64,000 bases of DNA from Leptasterias polaris (Eukaryota; Echinodermata; Asteroidea; Forcipulatida; Asteriidae), in NCBI GenBank assembly GCA_037783415.1, contig JAZGTN010000149.1:1674001-1738000 (forward strand), read 5' to 3'. Numbering within the stretch: the first letter of the stretch is position 1; each line of letters opens with the position of its first letter. Positions 34,560 through 45,560 of the stretch are shown one piece after another. The notes beneath the pieces were generated by a model. The model saw nothing but the letters and a program-made list of their open reading frames with translations. It ran no database searches and was not told the DNA's origin. The position numbers and the translations under genes are program-made.

Positions 34560-35157
34560 TGTGTCATTCCATGTCAATTCAACTCGCTTTTGGACATGAC
34601 GGTCACGGATTGAAGTGAAACTTGGTTTGAAGGTTGGACGTCTTTATGTAAATTGGACAACTATTTTCTAAGAAACAGGTTAACGAACTTTTGACTGATT
34701 AGCTCGACCCTCTGTGTTTGGACTTTATTTTAAAGCTCTTGAGATGGCCTCCATTTCATAAAGAAAAACACTCCGGCAACAATTTTACATTTGATCTTGA
34801 TTAGTGCCCATCCTAAAACTTTCTGAAAAAAAAAAAATCAATTTTTGCAAATCAAGGTCGAAGGTATAATTTTTGCCTAAATTGTTGGTAGTATGAAATG
34901 AAGGACATCTCAGGAGCTTTAAAATGATGTATAGTTTATCTATGTAGGTGATTTACTTTTAGAGGTATGGCTGTCTAAACACAGAGGGTCGAGCTAATTA
35001 GCCAAAAGTTTGTTAACCCGTTTCTCAGAAAACAAAAATTCAAATTACATAAAATTTCGTTTCTGGGGGTTTCTCAACAAGTCCAATTAGCACACCAAGT
35101 TTAATTTCAATCCGTAGTCAGGCTCAAAAGCGTGTTGAATTGACACGGAATGACACA
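34560..35157. mobile_element. 600-bp foldback element (TGTGTCATTCC ends)
   Basis: TGTGTCATTCCATGTCAATT at 34560 faces AATTGACACGGAATGACACA ending at 35157. The similarity extends inward for over 150 bp, including AACAGGTTAACGAACTTTTG...GCTCGACCCTCTGTGTTT against its inverse at 34978-35025. The central spacer is unpaired. I found no convincing target duplication. The element ends about 80 bp from the exon at 35235. Confidence 0.85.
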
Positions 35158-35234
35158 TTTCTGCATTAACAAAGCATGGCTGCAGAACTATCCAAGAGCA
35201 AACACAGCATAAAGGACCTGCCTTTTTCAATTAC

Positions 35235-35882
35235 CTTTCAATTGGGTTTGTCTGGCATAGTGTACTGTGTCATTACACATTGACATAAATGCCAGAGCAA
35301 CATTTTCCCCGGAAAATTTATATTTTTTAGAGGGAAGTTTGACAGTAAAACCTTCTAAAGATAATCTCATCAACACTGCCTCGGTAGAACAAATGGCAAA
35401 TCCCACTGCACATGTTTGTCTTGTTAGCATGGGGAGCAATTCATATTTGAGTTGACCGAGGTCACGTGCTGTTAAAACCTGACCTGATTTGACTGAACAC
35501 ACAAGGAGTTCTTTGCAATCTCCATTAACATGAAACATGCTTTCCACTACCAGGTCAGGTACAAACCTTTTCAGTTTACAATTCACCTCCTCGATTGGTG
35601 GGGATTCCGGATCTGGTCGTCTTCGCTTTGGCTGATACCTAGTAGGAGTTGCCTCCTCCAGAATTCTAGAAGAAGATATCTCCACTTGAGGATAAAATTG
35701 CACTTTCCTCACACAAGGATCCTTAGTTGCTCCTCCCCCCATATTAGTGACCATTTCACTTGTATCTGTGAAGAGGTTCTCCAGTAATTCTGCCATCGCT
35801 GCTCTTCCTCGGGCATTGTTCATTCCTGCGAGAAAACCGATGACAACCTTTCGGGAGAGGGCAGGCCACTGTTTAATACTAA
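35235..35882 (-). CDS. Unrecognised gene, internal exon with possible PD-(D/E)xK-like motif
   Basis: An acceptor (TTATTTGTTTTCAG, AG at 35884-35883) and a donor (AAG|GTAATT, GT at 35234-35233) bracket 648 bp, open throughout. It starts one base into a codon. It encodes IKQWPALSRKVVIGFLAGMN, a basic Pro-rich linker (TRYQPKRRRPDPESPPIEE), then RFVPDLVVESMF...KELLVCSVKSGQ...LGQLKYELLPML and TCAVGFAICSTEAVLMRLSL. The P-D-x8-20-(S)-V-K plus downstream Q-x-K-Y arrangement resembles PD-(D/E)xK nuclease cores, with Ser at the usual Glu position. This is pattern-level inference only. The partner exon is upstream at 36233-36849. Function unknown. Confidence 0.55.
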
Positions 35883-36232
35883 CTGAAAACAAATAAAACA
35901 ATACATGTAATAATAACAATTCTCAACTGCTGGGATGTGCACTGTCGTTAAAATGCATCCACCTAAAAGGCTACTGCCTCAGATGTCACTGCCTCTTAAA
36001 GTTAGTACAGTATGTAGTAGCAATGTATAGTAGTTCTTCCCGCTGCACCTTTTTCACTGCTTTTAAGAAAACAAAACCTTAAGGTTTGCGCTACATATGA
36101 AATTAGGGTCAGTTGGATAGCCTAGGCTCTGGCTGTACTGATTCCACTGAGAAATGGAAATCTCAAAATAAGAGCAACTGATAAATGACAATCAACATGC
36201 GATAAGTCATAAGTCATAGTTCTCAACATTTC

Positions 36233-36849
36233 AAATTCTGCATTACAACCCTTTGTAGTTGTAAGACTAAAGTTGTATTTCCACAAGACAGCCAGTCATG
36301 CTCATCCATGCTCAACTCTGAAAAAAACTTGGCAACTTGTGTATGTTTCAGAAGATGCCTGCAGACACACTCAGTCAGTTCCCCAGCTAACAGTTGAGCA
36401 TGGGTGTCGGGTGATCGTGTGTGGCTGTCTGGTGAAAATACAAGTTCTGTAAGACAATTACAAGGGGCGTGTACCATTACCCTACAATGTAGGTCTGGCA
36501 GGGATGATCAGAAGAAAGAATACACTACTATACATTCATTGCCTGTCCAAATCCTCGATAACACTGAAGCACCATCATCTGCCTGAAATGTTATACTTCT
36601 GAAGACGTTATTGATGTGGCTTTCAACTGTTTGTCCAGCTATCATTCTTTTAAATAAAGCTTGGTCAGTCTGTGGAGTATCTAGCACTGTCTGATCCATC
36701 CAATCAAAACTGTACCACATAGTATCCTGCCCAAGCCCAGAAGTTCGTAATTGAATCGGATACAGACTGTAGACATCAAATTGGTACACGTTCAATTCAT
36801 GACAAATGCCGATGACATCAATGACCTTTCGAGTTCGCATGTTCCAAAC
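36233..36849 (-). pseudogene. Upstream exon of the same unrecognised gene, with one in-frame stop
   Basis: After an acceptor (ATAATTTCAG, AG at 36851-36850) the frame reads VWNMRTRKVIDVIGICHELN, VYQFDVYSLYPIQLR, GLGQDTMWYSFDWMDQTVL and ECIVVYSFF. A TGA follows near 36508, after which the same frame continues for about 85 codons (VMVHAPCNCLTELVFSPDSH...FSELSMDEHDWLSCGNTTLV). One nonsense change in an otherwise open frame of about 200 codons suggests a recent pseudogene, a sequencing error, or two overlapping exons. No donor matching the phase of the exon at 35882 was found. No known family recognised. Confidence 0.45.
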
Positions 36850-38353
36850 CTGAAATTATAAAACAAGTTGCTTTGATTTGTGTGTCACCTCTACAATTGC
36901 TGTACAGTTGAAGATAACAGTCTATACTTTTAGTATAGCGATTTGAAAAACGTTTGTGCAAAGCACATGCTGGTAAGGATTACCAGATAACACTGACAAT
37001 GCCAATTTTGTAGTTTTTAAAAGCATGTGGGCCACAAGTTTGTGGACAATGTCAGTGGAAACATACTTTGTTTGTCTTATGTTGTACTGCCAACTGAAGA
37101 AAGGTACAAATAAACTGGTCAGAGACTGTAGACGCCTGTGCCTCAACTTGCCAACATTCTCTTATTTTCAAAAAATTCATCCCATCCAAAATGTCACAAA
37201 AGTTGAGAAATTCAATACTTGAAGGGTTTTATTTTCTGAGTCTTTGGCTCTTCGAAGCCTAATCAGCATGCATCTGGTACTATATCATTGGCTTTTTGAA
37301 GAATCTATTTTGAGATACAATTTTCTTTGAAGAGGACAGAATTTCAGATGGAAAGATTTCTCAGTGGGATTAGTACATGTATCACCTTTGTAAACAAATC
37401 TTTTCAATTGAAACTTGTCATATAAATTGTGAGCATTACTATAGCAACATGTACATGTATAATATTTAACTGTTTTTTATGTTAATACCTACATGTACTT
37501 ACATGTACATCTGATTTTACATTTGTCCTCTTACATGTATTAGGGCTAGTATTAGCCCAGGTTGGACTCCTCCGTTGCATTAAACGCGACGGAGTCCAGG
37601 GTACAGTATAAAGGTACTGTACCATTGCGAACAAATTTATAACAAACTTTTTTTTAATTTTTACCTGATGGAGGAAGTTGACAAATCGTTTACATATTCC
37701 TTGTGTCCGGAACTACCAGCCTACTGGGTTTAAAATTGTTAATTTTATCCTTGGATGACATTATTTCGGAAAATAAAATGGAAATTAACGCCTCCATTGT
37801 GACATCCTGAAGACTTACGCGCGTGCGTACTTATTTTAGATGCATAGCAACCACGACAGAGGGCGCAGTCTAACTTAGAGGGGGCATGCGCTCATGACCT
37901 TACACGGTCAATTGGTACATGATGATCAAAACGCCTGTGCAGAACTCAGACTTTTTTACGGATGTCATCCATGGATGTATTTGTTAGTTGTAAACTCATC
38001 GAAAGTGTAGTTAAGGACACCAATAATACATGTATATGAACGGAATTTCAGCTTCTCAAATCAGGTAAAAATATGAAAAAAATTTAGTCCAAATTTTGCT
38101 CGCAGTGTAGAGAACTTTATACCCAGGACGTCGGTGCAGTGCAACAAACACTGACGTCCTACCTAGGCTAGTATCAGGTTTCGCCACTTGTTTTCTCTGC
38201 AACATAAAAATACAGTCTTGTAAAAGTGTCACACGATCATGAAATCCGTTGACATTTGATTTAAGTATTTGGTCAATACATTCCATACTGTGACGGAAAT
38301 GCATGTGAAAGACATGTGATTGTGCTATTTTGTGTGTGTTTTTTAGGTTTTGC
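36850..38353. other. Spacer; one weak minus-strand exon candidate
   Basis: Mostly AT-rich with repeated ACATGTACATG words (37448-37535). A minus-strand stretch 38177-38325 (SHVFHMHFRHSMECIDQILK...LQDCIFMLQRKQVAKPDTSL) ends at CCTAG|GTAGGA but has a poor acceptor. It might belong to the gene at 35-36.8 kb. A short hairpin (AGGACGTCGGTG / CACTGACGTCCT) lies at 38127-38162. Confidence 0.35.
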
Positions 38354-38658
38354 TGTGTGACGACTTGGCAGTGCAAGTGGGCGGAGCTTAGCGCGTGCAG
38401 GGACCCGGGCTGGCAGGGTGAGCGTGCGCAGTGGCGGTTTAGGACCGCATGTCTGGGCCATGCAGCAGGGCTGGCGACAGTAGCGGGCCAGTCGCAGATT
38501 AGTTGTAGAACGAGTAAGAACGTAAAAGATAAGTGTTGTGCGACGACTGTAAATAGAGAAGTGTTTGTAGGAGACGGGGTTTTCCAGTGACAGTGAGTGA
38601 TAGATAGAGAAGCAGGGGAGATCGTAAGTTGGACTCGACTGCTGTTTATTATATTGTG

Positions 38659-38765
38659 TTATCCTTGCATTTTGTGTGATGGGCTAGGAGCCCTCACACA
38701 AGTTTATCCTTGCATTTTGTGTGATAGGCTAGGAGCCTACATACAAGATTATCCTTGCATGAGTT
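38659..38765 (+). repeat. 2.4 tandem copies of a ~45-bp unit
   Basis: Units starting TTATCCTTGCATTTTGTGTG at 38659 and 38704, plus a partial unit at 38749, share GGCTAGGAGCC(C/T). Confidence 0.8.
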
Positions 38766-39063
38766 GTGGAATATTGCTGTGCATATAATTTACTGTGTTT
38801 GGTCTGTGAGACACGCTAGAGGAGTGTAGTTGCCGGTCACAAAAGCGTTAGCTTGTGACTAGGGAAAAGGCACCTTCTAGAAGTGTAGAGATATTAAGTG
38901 TATATAATTAAGTAAAGGCACACTAGGACAGCGTGAGTCGCGTCCTTGGGGTGTTGTAGTTTGAGGGTTACTACGAATTTATTGCTTGCAGTGGTGACCG
39001 GTGTTTAGTGTTCCGTGCACAGTATAAACCTTTGAGGCCACACTGTCCGTGAGTACATGAATG

Positions 39064-39263
39064 CAGGGTTACTAGCAAGTAGGGTTACATACAGCAAGTA
39101 GGGTTACATGCAAGAGATATGGTTACATGTAAGAAGTACGGTTACATGTAAGACATAGGGTTACATACAATCAGTACGGTTACATAGAAGAAGTATGGTT
39201 ACATGTACGACATAGGGTTACATGAAAGACTGATGGTTACATACTAGGGTTACTATGGTTACA
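39064..39263 (+). repeat. GGTTACAT minisatellite (~20-bp unit, about ten copies)
   Basis: GGTTACAT recurs roughly every 18-22 bp (39083, 39101, 39122, 39141, 39160, 39178, 39197, 39215 and so on), separated by GTAAGA(A/C)(G/A)TA-type spacers. It lies inside the possible LTR. Confidence 0.85.
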
Positions 39264-39648
39264 TGCCAGTGTTAAAGATTATACACGGCTGTGTGAGGCT
39301 CGGTATTTAAAGGTGACATACTAGTATAACAAGTTCATTGGCCCGAAGAAACAGGTTGTAATAAAGAAACCCCTGCCCAATTTTGTACACTGCTGATTAA
39401 ATTGTTGATTGATGCAATAAATGATCTTGTGTTCAGTTCACCGACAGTCCACTTGTCAAGGTGTCCGTGTATTTGAGTAACTGTGTAGCAATAGGATTAG
39501 ACGATCATTACTCAATCGGCAGTATATTTCCTCCAGAACGGACCTTGTCCCTTAGCCTTCAGATCACTCGATGATCTTCAAGCCTGAGGTATAATTAGGC
39601 CCAGGATCAGATTGTAATTTGCCCCTAACAAATGCAATTCCGCCACAA

Positions 39649-41413
39649 TACTAAATAAATCTGCAAGATAACAGTAATACAAAAATGTCACCTGTAGAAG
39701 GGTAGACAGACAAGAACAGCTTTGTACTATTCATAAATACCACAGGACAGTTTTGCTATTCCTATTGGTCGAGAGCATGTCACCAATGCAACTTCATTGG
39801 AGCAGACTATGGGATGACATTTCATTCATTGTACGTTTTTGTTTTAGTACATCACAAAACAGTTGTTTATGAATACTGAGAGGTATTGCACTATACTAGT
39901 GTACGGGTATGCTTGCAGGCCTCAAATTTATTTTTCAAAAGGGCACAGCAATTTCTCCAAAGTGAAGGGCACCATACACATGATACATGATGCACAATTT
40001 AATTTGTATTGGAGATTTTTAAGGGCACCACAGCAATGGCATAATATATAATGGCACCCACAGCCACGGCAACTGCCGTGGGTGCCGTGGCCGATCTTTA
40101 CTGTGTGGTAAAAATGACCTTGGTTGGTGGCCACCAACCCAGTCATTACCAAGCAGTCAAGAGCTGCTCCTGCCTCTCGACCTTGCAATGTTAATTTATT
40201 CAATATCTAAGTAGTTAAGTGTTCGTATGAACTTTCAAAACAACTTGTTTTTGCATAAAACTAGGTCCACTATTTGACTACATTAGTTTTGATTGTGATG
40301 CCGAGTGTCTTTTTTAAAAGCCTTTTAATCCTCTCTAAAAAAGGAGGAACGATTTGACTTCACACAACAGAAGGAGGTACAAAATTGCGAAAGTACATAA
40401 TGTAGTTGTGTACGACACGAGTAGACGGAAACAGGTCAACTCGTACGCACGCAAACTCGTACGCCTGCCGACATTGGTCAACTCGTGCGCCTACCAACTT
40501 GTACACACCCAAACTCGTACACACACAAACTCGTACGCAGGTGTATTTCTACGTGTTTATATACAAAAGCACTGACAGCAGGAATTGTTAGTTCAAAATT
40601 AATATGTAACAACACATCATAATTCAAGGGAAGGTATACATTGTCATTTTAAAAAAACGTTTAAAATGTTTAATTGGATCAACAATTCTTTTTATTATTA
40701 TTTTTATTTTTTTTCCATTTCGGCCGCTCTTGCCAACCAGCACAGAAAATGCCTTTCTTTCTACTTGACGCATTAAAAATCCAAAGTTTATTTTCCAGAA
40801 AGAAGATTTTAATTAGTCAGTTGGGCACACTGAACAACTAATTATGTTGGATTGGCCTAATTAATAATAGGGCGACAGTTAGTCTCGCCCTATTATACAC
40901 TGTCGCCCTGTTATAGCACTTTGCAATATTAAGTGTCACCCTATTGTGGCATTAATACTTATAATTAATAATAATATTATTAATAATAATAATAGGCATT
41001 TTTTCAAGAGAAAATAAAAAATTTCAAAGCCAGGATACAAAAGTGAGAGTATTCTTCTATCATCTAATGTATAAAAATACGCACCAAAAACTATTCTTTT
41101 CCATCCATCTCCAGTGCCCCTAGGTGCGCCCCCGAAATATAATTAGTAGAAAAAGGGAAAGGCTTAAATCAGAGCTAATGACGTCGTGATTTTCACTGTT
41201 GCTCCCCCCCCCCCTCCCCCACTGAAGGCTGAAGGCCATGCATGTGCCCCTATACTGAAAAAGTCCTGGCTGCGCCGCTAAATTTCACAGACAGAATAAA
41301 GAAAGAACACGATGAAAAGGGGGGTATTAAGTGGATGAGAATGAATGAAACCTAATGACAACAAGTTTATGTTAATTGTGAGAAGGCCGCAGCTACTTTA
41401 TTTTAATGTTTAT
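39649..41413. other. Spacer, likely intron upstream of the SET-domain exon
   Basis: It holds a CTCGTACGC-type array (40433-40540), (G/C)GCCCTATTATA words (40868-40945), AAT microsatellite (40965-41000) and a C-rich run (41206-41220). No exon of the SET gene was recognised here. Its last 30 bases (CTACTTTATTTTAATGTTTAT) look like the T-rich end of an intron, cut by the DIRS insertion at 41414. Confidence 0.45.
40433..40540 (+). repeat. CAACTCGTACGC-type short tandem array
   Basis: (C/A)AACTCGTACGC(A/C) words recur about every 12-24 bp with spacing drift. It is open in two frames only because the period is a multiple of three. Confidence 0.7.
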
Positions 41414-41590
41414 GTTAATTCTATTACATAACACTTCGTACAAGTCTTCAGAGGGGTTGCATTCCTTTCCATGTGCCAGGCATGCGGTCACACAATTACT
41501 TTAAAGACACGTATTGTCATGGTAATAAGACCATGTCGGATGAGGTATATAAGCCCCGGTTGGAAGGAGTCAGTCATCTTTTCTTAGTGT
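41414..41590 (+). repeat. DIRS left inverted terminal repeat
   Basis: From CAGAGGGGTTGCATTCCTTT to CCCCGGTTGGAAGGAGTCAG this matches the reverse complement of 49012-49196, apart from a few substitutions and a short indel (ACTTTAAAGACACG versus AGAGAAAAG). It contains TATATAAG at 41546 with a TCAGTC initiator-like word 25 bp further on, presumably the element promoter. Confidence 0.92.
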
Positions 41591-41637
41591 GAAGGCATAG
41601 CGGTTATTTCAAACTGTTGCAGTTTGTTAAATAAATT

Positions 41638-42760
41638 ATGAATACTGACTCGTCTGGTTCAGACGATATTGCTGTAATAATGCAGCCTTCAGGTAAACCC
41701 CTGGCCGGGAATTTGATTCCAGACTTCAAGAAAACGCTGAAGATATCAATAAGTTGTCTTCCTCTATAAACACCATCAAAGAGATGATGACATCCATGGT
41801 ACAATCCCGTGAAAACTATACCAGACGTGCAATGCACACCGGCCCAATCACTCAAGATGATCGCTCATCGCATCTCGAGGTCACAGCTCAGTATGATGAT
41901 ATTTGAGAAAGAGCTTTCTGGTCCCATTTCATCTGGCAACACCGCTTTCGACCCAAATGAAACCGATTTCGATATTCTCCCGAGTGGATATATTTACAAT
42001 GAAAGCGAGGCTAAGGGCCCGGAGGTGTTTGCAAACCTAGCAGAGAGAGCCGTTAAAGCCGTAACTCTGCCCATCAAAAAAGAAACTTACGCGAAAATTG
42101 CGGACAAATACAACACACCATCCAACGCGGTAGCCGTTTCGGCACCGAGAATAGACAGTGAACTATGGGGAACTATTCCCGCAACAGCCAGATCAAAGGA
42201 CGTTGCTTTGCAACAAATCCAAAAACACGCCATCAAAGGTTTATTACCTTACATGAATATTCTTTCAGAATTGCGTGATGCCACAAAATCTGGTCGGGCA
42301 ATTGACGTTGATAGAGTCAAAAATTTGGCTTTGGATGGTATTACCCTTGCTGGGAACGCCTCGTTTGAGTTAAGTATAAAACGAAGAGAAGAACTAAAAA
42401 ATGTCCTTAACCCAATGTACCGGGGCCTGTGTTCATGCAGTACCCCTATTTCTGAAATGATGTTTGGTAAAGATATCAACGCTACAATGAAACAGGTAGC
42501 AGTAAAAAACTGACTGCAGGTGAGGCAAAATATCAGCCATATCGCCGTTATGTGCCTACAACCAGCACAGGAGTACATGCGCAAACCGCGGATATACTGA
42601 CAGAAGCAGACGATCTTGGCGTCCCTCTGGAAGTTCCAGAGGACACTTTCACTCAACCCAGTATCAAGGACGAACGTCCTGGGCGCAACGGGCTTCAAAC
42701 AAGCCTTCGACTGCAACCAAGCCATCGAATGAAAAAAACTGGTATGTAAAAGCAAAACTG
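41638..42760 (+). pseudogene. DIRS ORF1 (Gag-like)
   Basis: The ATG at 41638 (MNTDSSGSDDIAVIMQPSG) is followed by a frameshift near 41750. A long open stretch follows: KMIAHRISRSQLSMMIFEKE, DFDILPSGYIYNESEAKGPE, VFANLAERAVKAVTLPIKKE, SKDVALQQIQKHAIKGLLPY and PISEMMFGKDINATMK. The K-G-x-x-P and (M/L)-(L/M)-F-G-K-D motifs parallel the Gag of the other two DIRS copies (VTGFLFGDDL). The protein would package the element RNA. The 3' end overlaps the start of the pol frame that is split by the TTAA element. Confidence 0.75.
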
Positions 42761-42914
42761 CTTAAAGGGATACACCGGCTTCGTTGGGCTATTTTGGCTA
42801 CAAAATAAAGTAAAACATGACTCCAAAGGTCTCCAGGAATGGAGAAGAACGGTTCCTAAAAGAAACCATAAAATTTAATTTTGGTCGTTTTTGAGCATTT
42901 TTCAAAAAACGAAG

Positions 42915-42951
42915 GTCACATGGGTTATCCGAACCACTTTTTTGGTTCGGA
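42915..42951. repeat. Perfect 15-bp-stem hairpin
   Basis: GGGTTATCCGAACCA, a short C/T-rich loop and TGGTTCGGATAACCC form an exact inverted repeat inside the TTAA element. It may be the core of a further small insertion. Confidence 0.85.
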
Positions 42952-43689
42952 TAACCCTCGTGATCTTCGGAGTTAGTTTTACTTCTAGCCGTATACAATT
43001 AATTACTGCACCGAATTCAACTCTGTTTTTTAACAATAATCCATGAGTATTTGACACACAAAAACACGTATTCAAATTATGGATACAAGTTGTAAATAAG
43101 ACAAAAAATTCGAACGTAAGATTTTATTTCTGAGAGTCCGAGCAACGGAAGCGTGTCTTACAGTGCACAGCGTGGGGACTATGTACACGTAACACAGGGG
43201 CAGTCGTGTCGCTTGCGAGCAGAGTATATCGGCAGTGCTAGCACGACGGAAACCCACTATAGCCAAGAGATAGATGTACCTGGAAGCTCATGAACATGTG
43301 GGAGGGGTAGGGAGCCAGGCCACCAACTACGTTGTTGTTATTGCGGGTTTGATAGTCGGTACACCTCGCTGATCGAATCCGTTGTTTCAAAATCGTAACT
43401 TTTCAATGCTCTGTGTATGTTCCTTGACTCGATTTGTACCGAATTTCTTGGTATTTAAATAAGATTTATGTCAATACATAGGAATACCACTTTTATATTG
43501 ACGGTACAATTAGTTTAAACAAAATTTGTGACAAACAATTCCCCCAAAACAAGCCTCCCCCCAAAAAAAACAAAAAAAACGGAGCCCCTGAAGGGACAGA
43601 CAAGTGAAAAAGAAATTAAAAATTAAAAGGTGGAAAAAACAATCTCATTCGAAATTTATTTGCATCCCTCGAAACACAAAATACCAACA

Positions 43690-44170
43690 AAATCATTTCG
43701 TTTCCTCAAAATATTATTAAATTCGATGAAAATATAATTTTGTCTCACAAACAAAACATTTACATTTTGAGAACGCAGTGTGTTTTTCTAGGTAACGAAA
43801 TGAGATTATTTCTAGAAAATAGGTTCTCGTTCCCTTGAACACGCTATCTTTCCCCCGAACTACAATTAAGTTCCCCAGAAATACGCTTTCGTTCCCTGAA
43901 GACACGCATTCGTTTCCTCGAAATATGATTTTGTTCGCAAGAAATATACTTTCGTTCGCTCGAAATATGCTTTCCTTCCCCCAAATACGCTTTCTTTCCC
44001 TCGAAAGGAGATTTCGTTCCCTAAAAAAACCCTTTCGATTCCTCGAAATACGACTTCGAATTTTTTGCCCGAAATATATACTTTCATTCACCCGAAATAT
44101 GCTATCGCTCCCTAAAAATACGTTTTCGTTCTCTCGCAATGAGATTTTGTTCCCCAGAATTCCTCTTTCG
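43690..44170. repeat. 21-bp minisatellite (TTCGTTCCCTCGAAATA type)
   Basis: About twenty degenerate units such as TTCCCCAGAAATACGCTTTCG and TTCGCAAGAAATATACTTTCG follow the element terminus ACGGAGCCCCTGAAGGGACA at 43579. The same word family fills the MITE at 53657-54007. A 21-bp period keeps all frames in register, producing long spurious open frames on both strands. Confidence 0.88.
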
Positions 44171-44634
44171 TTCCCTCAAGTCCAATCACACCAATTTGTT
44201 ACATTCCTTTGTGAGGGGGCGACTTTGAGAGGGGACGAGTTTGTATGTGAGGGGCGACTTTGTAGTTGATGGGGACTTTGTGATTGGCGAGTTTGCTGGG
44301 GGCGAGTTGACTGGTTACCGTGTCCGTTGTTTATACACACTTTCAGATGGATAACGTGGACTGGATCCTCATGCCTTGTCGTAGTAAAACCCTTACATAA
44401 ACAGAGCACCAGTCTACTTGCAACATTGAATAGCATGTATATCGTAAATTTGACACTTGCAACGGCTGGTAAAGCGTATACGGTGACCTTTGACCGCTTT
44501 TGGTTTGTTTCGGTCATTTCTCGTTAATTACGTAATATTTTTGTATAACAAAAATATAAAAACCATCTAGAAATAATTGTCTTTGATTCTACTTGACTAA
44601 ATTACGTAAACAGGTAACCGGTGTGTCCCTTTAA

Positions 44635-45560
44635 TATTCCAAATAACGCTGGTAGATTAAAACTGTGTATAATAAACTGGTCTCAAATCACTTCAGACAA
44701 TTGGATTTTAAATTCCATATTGGGATGCAAGATTTTCTTGCATGCCCAGTACAATCATACGAACCGAAGAGGATTCAGTTTTCAAATCGCGAAACTATTT
44801 TGATTAACAGCGAAATCGATGAACTTCTGCACAAGGGTGCAATACGACAGGTGCAATCAGAAACATGTCAGTTCCTGTCCGATATTTTCTTAATACCCAA
44901 GAAGACGGGTGAATTAAGACCAGTTATTAATCTAAAGAATCTAAATAGAATTGTGGCACATGAGCATTTTAAGATGGAAAATACGAAACTTGTGAAAAAC
45001 ATCATTAAAAAGAACGATTTTCTCACATCGATTGACATAAAAGACGCCTATTTCGCCATTCCCATGTGTGATCAAGATCAACCTTATCTTTGTTTCTCCT
45101 GGGCAGAAAAATATTACTGCTTCACTAGTCTGCCGTTTGGTTTATCCTCGGCCCCACGAATTTTCACAAAAATTATGAAACCTGTTGTGGGAACGGCGAG
45201 AAGCAAAGGCATTCGCCTTGTCATATATTTTGATGATATTCTAATAATGTCTTCCTCCAAAGATGAGAGTCTTAACAACACAAACTTTATGGTGAATCTT
45301 CTCCAGAACCTGGGGTTCGTGATAAATGGGGAAAAAAAATCATGGTTAATCCCAAACACCAGTATAACTTACTTGGGTTTTGTGCTTGACTCAAAATCAA
45401 TGACAATACAAGTTCCACGAACCAAAGTGAGCACAATGAAATCTGCAGGCAAACTATTGTTTCGAAAACGACGACCATCCGCCAATTCGCACAATTCATG
45501 GTTAATTATTTCAACCTTTGATGCATTTCCACAAGGAAAACTATACATTACCGGAATTTG
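44635..45560 (+). pseudogene. DIRS reverse transcriptase domain
   Basis: It begins immediately right of the TTAA element with NNAGRLKLCIINWSQITSDN WILN, shifts frame near 44735, then reads EIDELLHKGAI, GELRPVINLKNLNRIVAHEH, FLTSIDIKDAYFAIPM (catalytic D in SIDIKDAY), YCFTSLPFGLSSAPRIFTKI, LVIYFDDILIMS (the Y-x-D-D box as YFDD) and ITYLGFVLDS. This is the DIRS branch of RT, complete in its motifs. A frameshift after ISTF near 45515 precedes the RNase H region. The catalytic box is intact, unlike in the two minus-strand copies. Confidence 0.88.

Larger units (their letters stand above)
38354..39648. mobile_element. Possible 1.3-kb solo LTR
   Basis: The segment runs from TGTGTGACGACTTGGC to AATTCCGCCACA, so its ends form a loose TGTG(A/G)CG / CGCCACA inverted pair as LTRs do. 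It contains an AATAAA (39417), promoter-like GC-rich sequence near the left end, and two internal arrays listed separately. No target duplication is visible (TTTGC versus ATACT) and no coding region adjoins it, so the call is tentative. Confidence 0.35.
42766..44630. mobile_element. 1.87-kb TTAA-flanked DNA element inside the DIRS pol frame
   Basis: The ends AGGGATACACCGG (42766) and its inverse CCGGTGTGTCCCT (to 44630) form short TIRs. TTAA stands on both sides (42762-42765, 44631-44634), the signature of piggyBac or Kolobok insertion. No transposase frame lies inside. Contents are a perfect-stem hairpin near 42915-42951, a GGAGCCCC-type MITE terminus at 43580, the 21-bp array at 43690-44170, and a degenerate GGCGACTTTG array (44213-44305). 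The open frames that span it on either strand derive from these arrays. Confidence 0.85.

Noticed and set aside
39064..39263. CRISPR-like array of regular repeats
   Set aside because: Repeats are short and imperfect with no distinct spacers, in a eukaryotic context; it is a minisatellite.
42249..42755. 168-codon minus frame opposite the DIRS Gag
   Set aside because: It is antisense to a recognisable Gag frame and has no motif of its own.
43717..44269. Long open frames on both strands (140 and 144 codons)
   Set aside because: Both are translations of the 21-bp minisatellite. A period divisible by three keeps all frames open, and the repeats have no conserved protein motif.
44176..44517. 113-codon minus frame rich in Pro, Ser, Thr and Gln
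   Set aside because: Mostly the complement of the degenerate GGCGACTTTG array inside the TTAA element.
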